In this document: one piece after another, positions 56,917 to 64,000 of the stretch
Layout: the number at the start of each line of letters is the position of its first letter
Numbering within the stretch: the first letter of the stretch is position 1
Source of the DNA: GWE2-51-13 sp942492825
GTDB lineage: Bacteria > Bacillota_I > Bacilli_A > Erysipelotrichales > Erysipelotrichaceae
Reading direction: 5' to 3'
NCBI GenBank assembly: GCA_942492825.1
Contig: OW818635.1
Location: 434,001 to 498,000 of the forward strand
Length of the DNA stretch: 64,000 nt
Translations under genes and position numbers: made by a program
The notes under the pieces: generated by a model
Told to the model about the DNA's origin: nothing
Seen by the model: the letters and a program-made list of their open reading frames with translations, nothing else
Database searches by the model: none

Positions 56917-59900
56917 TTAACCTTCGTTGCCTAATGCTTTGACATTTTTGACGATGACGGAATGCTCTTTTTCGATGCGTCCGTCGATCTCCAACAACTT
57001 CCCTTTGACCCAATCCGACTGTGTTTTATCAAAGAGATTGGGCATGACGACCACGTCGATCGAGGCGGTTTCGTCGCTGACCGATACAAAGGCCATCATT
57101 TGCCCGTTTTTCGTACGATGCGGTTTCACGCGTTCGACCATCGCCGCAAAACGGACGTTATTATCCAATCGGTCTGACTTTACGATCGGATCACAACGGT
57201 AATTGTAGCGTTGCTTATAAAGTAATACAGGATGGCTGGTGAAATAGAATCCGAACACTTCGCGTTCACGATCGTTGCGCTCCTGCGGCGGATCGGCGAC
57301 CGCGATCGGAACGGGACGCGATACCAACTCCAAATCGATCCGGCTTTGGCCCAAGGTATCGATGCGGACCAGATCGGCATAGGTCAACGCTTCATCCAAC
57401 GATGCCAACATCGATTTGCGTGTCATCGCAAAATCATCCAAAGCGCCGGCATCGATGAGCGCTTCCAACACTTTACGGTTAAAGCGATGCGTCATGATAC
57501 GGGCGATAAAATCATAGTAATCCAGAAATAAGCCGTTGGCTCGTTCAGATAGGATTTCGCGACAAGCCGCCATGCCGACCCCTTTGATGACGGTCAAGGG
57601 GAAACGGATCCATCCGTCTTCCAAGATGTAGGTCGCTTCGCTGCGGTTGATGCTAGGAGCCAGGAGTCCGACATTGCGGGTCCGACATTCGTTGACATAT
57701 TCGGCGGTTTTGCTTTCGCTGCCGATGACGCTGGTCAAAAGCGATGCGAAGAACCGATCGGGATAATTGGCTTTGAGATACGCCATTTGATACGAAATCA
57801 TGGCATAGGCGACGCTGTGGGATTTATTGAAGCCGTAATTGGCAAACTTGGCGATCAAGTTGAAGAGTTCGATGGCTAAAGGTTCGTCATACCCTTTTGA
57901 CCGACACCCCGCGATAAACTCGTTTTGCATTTTCGTCAGTTCGACCGCATTCTTCTTACTCATCGCCTTGCGAAGCAAATCCGCCCGTGCCAAGCTGAAT
58001 CCGGCCATCTTTTGCGCCGTCTGCATGATTTGTTCCTGGTAGATCATGATTCCATAGGTATCGGATAAGATTTCCTTGAGGTCATTGTGGGGATAAGTGA
58101 TCAAACTCGGATCTTGGCGTCGTCGTAGATATTCGGGGATGTTCTCCATCGGTCCAGGCCGAAAGAGCGCGATCGTCGCGACGATATCGTCAAAACGATA
58201 CGGTTTCATTTTACGGATCAGGTTTTTCATCCCTTCCGACTCAAGTTGGAAAACACCGACCGTATCGACATCGCTGATCAAGCGATAGGTCGCAGGATCG
58301 TCAAGCGGTAATTTCAATGGATCCAGATCGATACCGTCCTGTTTGATGCGTTGAACGACATCGTCGATGATCGTCAGATTGCGTAAACCTAAGAAATCCA
58401 TTTTGATCAATCCCATCGGTTCCAGATGTTCCATCGTGAATTGCGTCGATAAAAGATCGGCTTCGATTTGGATTAGCGGAATGACTTCCGCCAGATCCGC
58501 ATCGCTCAGTACGATGCCGGCCGCGTGCGTGGAGACATGCCGCGGTAAACCTTCGATTGCGGAAGCATACGCGTAAAGTTCTTTGAACTTCTCGCTGGAA
58601 TCGATCAATTGACTAAAGGCTTTGCTTTCTTCCCTCGCCTTCGGCAAGGTGATTTTCAGGGTGTTGGGAACGGTTTTCGCCACCATATCCAAGTCACGTA
58701 CGGAAATTCCCAAAACGCGTCCGACATCGCGCAAGGCCTGTTTGGCGGCCAAGGTCCCGAAGGTACTGATGTGGGCGACATGGTTTTTCCCGTATTTCTC
58801 AACGACATATTGAATGACTTCATCGCGACGGTTGTCCGGAAAGTCGATGTCGATATCGGGCATCGAAATACGTTCGGGATTGAGGAAACGTTCGAATAGC
58901 AAATCGTATTTGATCGGATCGACATGCGTGATGCCTAGGCAATAAGCGACCAAGGTCCCGGCCGAACTACCGCGTCCCGGACCGACATAGATGCCGAGTT
59001 TGCGGGCATGGCGGATGAAATCCCAGACGATCAAGAAATAATCTTCGAAATGCATGTCGGTAATGACATCGAGTTCATATTTCAAACGGTTGCGATATGC
59101 GGGATCCGGAACTTCGTTTTCGGTCCGCTTCTTCAATCCTTGTAAGCAAAGTTGTGTTAAGTACTGTTTCGCATCCACACCGACCGGAACTTCAAAGCGC
59201 GGTAAGCGCGCAGGCGATGCTTGAAACAAATAGTTACATGCATGAGCGATTTCATCGCTTAACTGAACCTCGTTTTGCGGATAGAGCGTTTCCATCTCGT
59301 GCGGCGACAACATCCAGCGTCCTTCAAACATCGGTAGATTCTTGTCGGAAAGGGTTTGTGCCGTGCCGATCGCGGTCAACACACGGAAGGTTTTCGCATC
59401 TTCACGTTGGGCATAGTAAACTTTCGGTAACGCCAAGGTTCGTATATTCAAATTAGCGCATACTTCGCGTACAACATCATTGCGTAAACGCCAAAACGCG
59501 GATTCTTCGTAGGAACAACCGACAATCAGATTCGGAAACATCGATCGAATCGGCGTTAATGTGGCATGGAGTTGTGGGCGGTCTTCTTTCATCATCGCCG
59601 CCTCCAGCAATCCGCCTTCCGTAAAAATGATGAAGAACAAGTCTTTTTCATAAGGAAGGATATCCGACAGTTTTACGATAAACGGATCGCATGATATTAA
59701 GCTGCTCAATCGTGCCAAGGATTGATACCCGGCATCGTTTTTCGCTATCAACAAAAACGGATAGGTTCCTTCGTCCAAGGTCACATCAATCTCGATGCCT
59801 AAGATCGGACGAACATCGAACTTCTTACATGCCTTTAAAAAATCGGGGACGCCGTGCAGACGGTTGCGATCCGTTAGCGCGATTGATGAAAACCCGCGCT

Positions 59901-59985
59901 CGCGCGCCGTCCGGACCAAAACTTCCGGTGTCATCGTACCGGAAAGCAGGCTGAAGCAACTTCGTGCCAGACAATGGACCGCCAT
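56917..59985 (-). CDS. dnaE: DNA polymerase III alpha subunit DnaE
   Basis: Second replicative polymerase, extending primers for PolC in Gram-positives (1022 residues). Order: N-terminal PHP domain, polymerase core with YVGPGRGSSAGTLVAYCLGI and catalytic MPDIDIDFPDNRRDEV near residue 360-370, tandem HhH region (VIKGVGMAACREIL) and a C-terminal OB fold. The PHP start reads AVHCLARSCFSLLSG, so two of the usual metal-binding His of HxHxHS are missing. The ATG at 59985 follows AAGGGGGTG; a GTG 3 codons earlier lies inside that site. It follows its own promoter. Confidence 0.96.
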   Translation of the reverse strand: MAVHCLARSCFSLLSGTMTPEVLVRTARERGFSSIALTDRNRLHGVPDFLKACKKFDVRPILGIEIDVTLDEGTYPFLLIAKNDAGYQSLARLSSLISCDPFIVKLSDILPYEKDLFFIIFTEGGLLEAAMMKEDRPQLHATLTPIRSMFPNLIVGCSYEESAFWRLRNDVVREVCANLNIRTLALPKVYYAQREDAKTFRVLTAIGTAQTLSDKNLPMFEGRWMLSPHEMETLYPQNEVQLSDEIAHACNYLFQASPARLPRFEVPVGVDAKQYLTQLCLQGLKKRTENEVPDPAYRNRLKYELDVITDMHFEDYFLIVWDFIRHARKLGIYVGPGRGSSAGTLVAYCLGITHVDPIKYDLLFERFLNPERISMPDIDIDFPDNRRDEVIQYVVEKYGKNHVAHISTFGTLAAKQALRDVGRVLGISVRDLDMVAKTVPNTLKITLPKAREESKAFSQLIDSSEKFKELYAYASAIEGLPRHVSTHAAGIVLSDADLAEVIPLIQIEADLLSTQFTMEHLEPMGLIKMDFLGLRNLTIIDDVVQRIKQDGIDLDPLKLPLDDPATYRLISDVDTVGVFQLESEGMKNLIRKMKPYRFDDIVATIALFRPGPMENIPEYLRRRQDPSLITYPHNDLKEILSDTYGIMIYQEQIMQTAQKMAGFSLARADLLRKAMSKKNAVELTKMQNEFIAGCRSKGYDEPLAIELFNLIAKFANYGFNKSHSVAYAMISYQMAYLKANYPDRFFASLLTSVIGSESKTAEYVNECRTRNVGLLAPSINRSEATYILEDGWIRFPLTVIKGVGMAACREILSERANGLFLDYYDFIARIMTHRFNRKVLEALIDAGALDDFAMTRKSMLASLDEALTYADLVRIDTLGQSRIDLELVSRPVPIAVADPPQERNDREREVFGFYFTSHPVLLYKQRYNYRCDPIVKSDRLDNNVRFAAMVERVKPHRTKNGQMMAFVSVSDETASIDVVVMPNLFDKTQSDWVKGKLLEIDGRIEKEHSVIVKNVKALGNEG

Positions 59986-60011
59986 GACGTACACCCCCTT
60001 CGTTTAGGTTT

Positions 60012-60040
60012 ATTATACCGAAGAAACGGATAAAAAAGAA
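60012..60040 (-). promoter_or_regulatory. Putative promoter of dnaE
   Basis: Minus strand: TATAAT (60017-60012), with a poor -35 inside the T run of the upstream terminator. Confidence 0.5.
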
Positions 60041-60056
60041 CAGCGGTGCTGTTCTT
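60032..60056 (-). terminator. Terminator of the nrnA-membrane protein unit
   Basis: Minus strand: AAGAACAGC (60056-60048), ACC loop, GCTGTTCTT (60044-60036), then TTTT. It overlaps the stop codon of the gene at 60055. Confidence 0.92.
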
Positions 60057-61713
60057 AATACGGATAAACGAGATTATCGAAACTATTCAGAACGATCGTT
60101 TTCGAATCATCGTCCAAATACGTGACTTTGACGGTATCGCCGATCTTGGTGAGGGCGAGTTCCGAAGAGATGCGGATCGGTGCGATCAAGAGTTTTTCTA
60201 TGCCTTCCAACGTGACGTAGTAGTTGGAGTTCCCTTCCACGATTGCCACGTCGACCGATACGACCTTCGCTTCGACCGTTTTGAGTTGACTGGACGAACC
60301 GTCGATGATCCCCTTTTCATTGAGGATGCGGATGTAGGCAATCTGCGCTTGCGCGACCGTGTCGCCGATTCCGACGATCGAGTAGTCATTGACGGAAACA
60401 AAGGAGTATTTCTTGACCAAACCTTCTTGGTCTTTCAGCGAGATAAAGTATGTGGCTTGTCCTTCGACGTTCAAGAGCACCGGGAAGGTCGCGGAATAAC
60501 CGAGATCTTGGACCTGACCTTGGGCGCTGCTCATGGCGCTATATTCGTTGGCACCACCGATGCGGTAGAAGTCGGCTTCCTTTGTATGCAGGTTGATCAG
60601 CGCGAAGCCGACGATCGATTGGTCGGCACCGACCGAAGTCAAACCGGAAAAGACATGGGTTTGTCCGTTAATCGAGACATAGTTATATCCTTCGGACGTT
60701 TCGATCATGTCTTTTTGTCCGAACATCGTATTCAGAAAGCCGTTGACGTAATAACCCCAGTTATCGATCTGATACCAAGCCAAACTGGTCGGCTGGACTC
60801 GATCGACCCATTCCGGGACATCTTCGACGCTATACTTGTTCATGTCGCCGGTAATCGGATCGACGACGATCACACCGACCGCGTCTTTCCCACCGAACAA
60901 TCCGATTTCCGGCTGAACGACCGAGATGACATAAAACGGATTGCCCGCATCGTCGATTTCAAAGGAGAAATCCTCCAAGATTTCAGTCCGATATTTAAAG
61001 CGGACATGACGTAACAGATCTTGATCGAAATAAGCGCTGGGGACGTATCTCATTCCGGGATCCAAGGACACCAGATTCACATCGGAAGCATCGTTGACAT
61101 TGACACGGATAAATCCGGGAACGCCGGTCGAACGGTTCTGGAACCACTTGATGAACCCTTGGTATTCAAGCGGTGAAACACGTAAGATCTGGGTCGGCGT
61201 ACTGACCAAGGTATAGTCGATATTGATGTTATACTGTGAGCCTAAACCCTGCACTTTCCCGATTTGCTTGTCACCGAGTTGCTGGGCGGTGTCTTTGTCG
61301 ACCACAGGCATCTTGTCTAAGGTGATCGCCGAGAAATCGCTTGAGAAATCCGACGATTCGTTGATAACGATTTGATTGCGGTATTTCGACGCGTTGAAGG
61401 GTTCGCTGCCGAGGATCGACATCACCACCACAAACGCGACCAAAAACCCCGCGATCCGGAAACAATTTTTGACTAAACTCGAAAAGCGTTGCGTCTGCAT
61501 GAAGTTCAGCATCCCGAAGATACCGATGTAGAACGCGACCAAAATATAAGTTCCCGGGTTTCTTAGGTTATATGCCGGCAAGGTGATATAGTCGATGACC
61601 AAAGCTAAGATGATTACGGTGATCGAGGATCCGATCAAGGAACGTTTTTTCGTGCGGACTTTGGACGTGTTGAATGCCCATTGAAAATCCGCTGAGGTTC
61701 TTTTGCGAGTCAT
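60055..61713 (-). CDS. Unrecognised membrane protein with large extracytoplasmic domain
   Basis: I cannot name a family with certainty. The 552-residue protein has a basic cytoplasmic start, three hydrophobic segments at about 26-48, 55-72 and 86-103, and then about 450 residues outside the membrane. That part is beta-rich, with phrases such as GVPGFIRVNVNDASDVNLVS (cut), VVDPITGDMNKYSVEDVPEW, and QKDMIETSEGYNYVSING. The last 50 residues look like a small beta barrel (LTKIGDTVKVTYLDDDS). The ATG overlaps the nrnA stop (ATGA), so the two are translated together. No catalytic motif was seen. A role in the envelope is inference. Confidence 0.75.
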   Translation of the reverse strand: MTRKRTSADFQWAFNTSKVRTKKRSLIGSSITVIILALVIDYITLPAYNLRNPGTYILVAFYIGIFGMLNFMQTQRFSSLVKNCFRIAGFLVAFVVVMSILGSEPFNASKYRNQIVINESSDFSSDFSAITLDKMPVVDKDTAQQLGDKQIGKVQGLGSQYNINIDYTLVSTPTQILRVSPLEYQGFIKWFQNRSTGVPGFIRVNVNDASDVNLVSLDPGMRYVPSAYFDQDLLRHVRFKYRTEILEDFSFEIDDAGNPFYVISVVQPEIGLFGGKDAVGVIVVDPITGDMNKYSVEDVPEWVDRVQPTSLAWYQIDNWGYYVNGFLNTMFGQKDMIETSEGYNYVSINGQTHVFSGLTSVGADQSIVGFALINLHTKEADFYRIGGANEYSAMSSAQGQVQDLGYSATFPVLLNVEGQATYFISLKDQEGLVKKYSFVSVNDYSIVGIGDTVAQAQIAYIRILNEKGIIDGSSSQLKTVEAKVVSVDVAIVEGNSNYYVTLEGIEKLLIAPIRISSELALTKIGDTVKVTYLDDDSKTIVLNSFDNLVYPY

Positions 61714-62660
61714 AATTCTCCTTTGATGCGCAGACGCAACTCATTGAAGAGGTGTTCGATGCGCGATCGATCGACCGCTTTGACCGCGGCCGCATGTTGA
61801 TGTCCGCCACCGCCGTAACGTGCGGCGATGTCGTTGACGATTTTGTGGCGAGAGCGTAGGCTTCCGTTGAAAACACCCGGGTTTTCAAGTGTTTCGATAA
61901 ACAAACACCAGATTTCGAATTCACGGACGTTTCCCAATTCGGCGATCATTTCTTTCGCTTGATTCGGCGTTACATCCATCGACAACAATATTTCCGATGT
62001 CAACAGGATATAAACCAAACCGCTGAGTTCGACGGTCGCGTTGCGACGAAGGTAGTTGATGAAATCAAATTCTTTTTTCGAGACCGCGAACAGATCTTCG
62101 TTGATCGTCGGCAGATCCAAATCGCTTTCGGCCAAATACGCAGCGATTTTTAAAGTATGGGGCGTCGTATTGGTGGTCGAAAACTTGATCGTATCCGTCA
62201 AGATCCCCATGTAGAGGTATTGGGCCGTTGCTTTGGATAGCGGTTTATCATGGCAGAACGTCTTCAACATCCCGGCGATGATTTCGCAGGTGCTGGCGGC
62301 TTTCGCGTTGACGATCTCCAATTGCGCGTAAGGATCCGGTTGGGGATGGTGATCGATCTTTACGATCTGTTTCGCTTTCGCAAAACGCTGATCATCGATC
62401 CGTGCGGCATTAGCGGTATCCAATACGATGGCCAAAGAACCTTCGACGGTTTCATCGGATACATCATCCGGTACTCCGAAGAGTTCGGGTTTGACACCGA
62501 TATGCTTGCCTAACGCGTATACGTTTTTCTCGGGATAGGTTTCCTTCAACCATTTAACCAGTCCCCATTGGCTGCCCAACGCGTCGGGATCCGGGTTTTG
62601 GTGGCGAAAAACACAGATCGTCTCCGCTTCCTCGATCCAAAGACGCAAGGTCTTATGCAT
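61710..62660 (-). CDS. nrnA: DHH-family oligoribonuclease / pAp phosphatase NrnA
   Basis: Degrades very short RNAs and dephosphorylates 3'-phosphoadenosine 5'-phosphate. The 316 residues show motif I FRHQNPDPDALGSQWGL near residue 19, the middle IVLDTANAARIDD, the DHH motif KIDHHPQPD near 100, and the DHHA1 end GGGGHQHAAAVK. The first motif usually reads DPDALGS, as here. AGGA lies just before the ATG, inside the ackA end. Confidence 0.94.
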   Translation of the reverse strand: MHKTLRLWIEEAETICVFRHQNPDPDALGSQWGLVKWLKETYPEKNVYALGKHIGVKPELFGVPDDVSDETVEGSLAIVLDTANAARIDDQRFAKAKQIVKIDHHPQPDPYAQLEIVNAKAASTCEIIAGMLKTFCHDKPLSKATAQYLYMGILTDTIKFSTTNTTPHTLKIAAYLAESDLDLPTINEDLFAVSKKEFDFINYLRRNATVELSGLVYILLTSEILLSMDVTPNQAKEMIAELGNVREFEIWCLFIETLENPGVFNGSLRSRHKIVNDIAARYGGGGHQHAAAVKAVDRSRIEHLFNELRLRIKGEL

Positions 62661-62661
62661 T

Positions 62662-63858
62662 CTAGAATCCTAACAAGACCGAAGTGTCTTGGGCGATGAC
62701 CAATTCTTCATTGGTCGTGATCATCCAAACATCGACGTTGGAACCTTCAGACGAGAGTTTGATGTCCTGACCGCGGGATTTCTTGTTTAAGTCATAATCG
62801 AAGTTGATGCCAAGGGCTTTCTGGACACGTTCCGTAATATCCGCACGTACCCCATAGTCGTTCTCGCCCAATCCGCCGGTGAAGACCAACGCATCCAAGC
62901 TTCCCATCTGCATGACATAGCTTCCGATGGTCTGCGCGATGCGGTTGGCATAGATCTTGCGGGTCAATATGGCTTGTTGGTTGCCCTCTTCGACTGCTTT
63001 TTCGATGTCACGCGCGTCGCTGGACAAACCTGAAACACCTAACATCCCGGACTTCTTATTCAGGATGTCGATGACTTGTTCGGCGGTCTTGCCGAGTTTC
63101 TTCATCAAGAACGTGATGATCGCCGGGTCGATGTCGCCCGAACGGGTGCCCATCATGATCCCAGCCAACGGGGTGAATCCCATCGATGTGTTGACGGACT
63201 TCCCTTTTTCGATTGCGGTGACTGAAGCGCCGTTGCCTAAATGACATGTGATGATGTTGATGTCTTCGACATTCTTGCCCATCATCTGCGCGGTTTTGCG
63301 TCCGACATAGTAATGCGAGGTGCCATGGAAGCCATAGCGACGGATTTTGAAGTTCTGGTAATATTCGTAAGGGATCGGATAGAGATAGATATCCGGTTCC
63401 ATCGTTTGGTGGTAGGCGGTGTCGAAGACCATAACATGACGCGCAAAGGGCAACGCCTTCGCAAAGGCGCGATAGCCGATCAAGTTGGCCGGATTATGCA
63501 GCGGAGCCAAATCGGAAAGGTCTTCGATGTCTTTTTCGACCTTCGCATCGACGATGACGGAATTGGCATAGATTTCACCACCATGTACGACCCGGTGGCC
63601 GACCCCTTTGATTTCGTCCAAGCTTCCGACGATTTTGTGCGCGATCAGAGCATCAAGTACCATCGCGACCGCATCCCGATGGTCATGGATCGGCTGGACT
63701 TTCTTAAATTTCTCCGCGCCGACTTTGATGGAAAAGATCGCGTCTTCAAACCCGATCCTTTCAACGATCCCGCTGGTTAAGACCGTTTCCTGCGGCATTT
63801 CGAACATCTGGAATTTGAGGGACGAACTCCCTGCGTTTACTGAAATCACTTTGGTCAT
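62662..63858 (-). CDS. ackA: Acetate kinase
   Basis: Makes ATP and acetate from acetyl phosphate, a main fermentation end step (398 residues). Start VISVNAGSSSLKFQMFEMP, then VFDTAYHQTM, ITCHLGNGASVTAI, MGTRSGDIDP, GMLGVSGLSSDARD and FTGGLGENDYGVR are all family signatures. GAAGGAG precedes the ATG. No phosphotransacetylase gene is next to it in the window. Confidence 0.97.
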   Translation of the reverse strand: MTKVISVNAGSSSLKFQMFEMPQETVLTSGIVERIGFEDAIFSIKVGAEKFKKVQPIHDHRDAVAMVLDALIAHKIVGSLDEIKGVGHRVVHGGEIYANSVIVDAKVEKDIEDLSDLAPLHNPANLIGYRAFAKALPFARHVMVFDTAYHQTMEPDIYLYPIPYEYYQNFKIRRYGFHGTSHYYVGRKTAQMMGKNVEDINIITCHLGNGASVTAIEKGKSVNTSMGFTPLAGIMMGTRSGDIDPAIITFLMKKLGKTAEQVIDILNKKSGMLGVSGLSSDARDIEKAVEEGNQQAILTRKIYANRIAQTIGSYVMQMGSLDALVFTGGLGENDYGVRADITERVQKALGINFDYDLNKKSRGQDIKLSSEGSNVDVWMITTNEELVIAQDTSVLLGF

Positions 63859-63868
63859 AGTTTCTCCT

Positions 63869-64000
63869 TCACTCGCTTTCGAGCAGTTGTTTGGTTATTT
63901 CATCAACCGCGTCGATCGATAGATCACGCAGTTTTTGATAAAGTTGTTTGCGCTGTCTGAACTTCTCGGCGCAGTGTAATTTGGATTCCGTCTCTTCCAG
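63869..64000 (-). CDS. C-terminal end of an unidentified gene, cut by the window edge
   Basis: An open frame of 43 codons enters from the right edge and ends with TGA at 63871-63869. The piece is charged and predicted helical (for example FRQRKQLYQKLRDLSIDAV). It is too short to name. Its stop lies in the ackA ribosome site (GAGTGAAGGAG), so it is probably co-transcribed with ackA. Confidence 0.6.
   Translation of the reverse strand: MEETESKLHCAEKFRQRKQLYQKLRDLSIDAVDEITKQLLESE

Noticed and set aside
60046..61014. Long plus-strand open frame antisense to the membrane protein gene
   Set aside because: Its Asp/Arg/Phe-rich composition is the usual shadow of a coding strand here; it starts in the terminator and has no plausible start signals.

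Overview
The window reads as chromosomal core DNA of a low-to-mid-GC Gram-positive bacterium (Bacillota). Evidence: both PolC and DnaE are present; L27 has an N-terminal extension and is encoded next to the Prp protease that removes it; there are T-box and lysine riboswitch leaders; and gene order matches Bacillus-type synteny in several blocks (Asp23-nusB-xseA-xseB-ispA-dxs-tlyA-recN; xerD-deoB; polC-rimP-nusA-ylxR-ylxQ-infB-rbfA; yloU-fakA-recG-plsX-rnc; rplU-prp-rpmA-obgE; ruvA-ruvB). TGA is a normal stop (cmk, xseA, dinB and others), so this is not a code-4 mollicute. murG, murB and ftsQ imply a peptidoglycan wall. Some features, such as a NusA with a C-terminal tail of about 200 residues, lean towards an Erysipelotrichia/Tenericutes-adjacent lineage. 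That placement is inference only.

Layout. 1-4934 (+): 3'-part of cmk, der, hup, a YugP-type metallopeptidase, then an orphan pair (tail-anchored small protein plus secreted Ig-like protein) behind a possible Shine-Dalgarno-sequestering hairpin. 5045-15642 (-): a tightly overlapping operon from nusB to deoB covering exonuclease VII, isoprenoid precursors, rRNA methylation and DNA repair, with an Asp23 gene at its head. 15693-18113 (-): an amino-acid ABC importer behind a T-box whose specifier looks like an Arg codon. 18123-21246 (-): truB-ribF-rsmF. 21317-25607 (+): an inserted cassette with a TtcA-like ATPase, a lysine-riboswitch-controlled ABC importer and a radical SAM/SPASM protein. 25634-30576 (-): the rimP-nusA-infB-rbfA operon. 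30670-47116 (-): polC, a GltD-like oxidoreductase, galK, galM, rnc, plsX, recG, fakA, an Asp23 protein, ftsQ, murB and murG. 47237-49239: a HAD phosphatase, rhodanese, Crp/Fnr regulator and thioredoxin on alternating strands. 49321-64000 (-): ruvAB, obgE, the L27/Prp/L21 operon, a DUF554 protein, a tRNA-methyltransferase-like gene, a two-component system, dnaE, an unrecognised large membrane protein, nrnA, ackA and the tail of an unidentified gene.

How it fits together. Most of the window is housekeeping: translation, replication and repair, and envelope synthesis. It is expressed from a few promoters, often with extended -10 elements, and has many 1-14 bp gene overlaps. The accessory signal is concentrated in three places: two paralogous amino-acid importers under two different RNA sensors, the orphan pair at 3.0-4.9 kb, and the rhodanese/Crp/thioredoxin group at 47.9-49.2 kb. 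No CRISPR array, insertion sequence, tRNA, rRNA or prophage gene was seen. No gene-free stretch exceeds 300 bases; the two longest (about 290 bases) are the two RNA leaders. Residue positions are approximate because they were counted by eye, and family assignments come from motif recognition without any database search.
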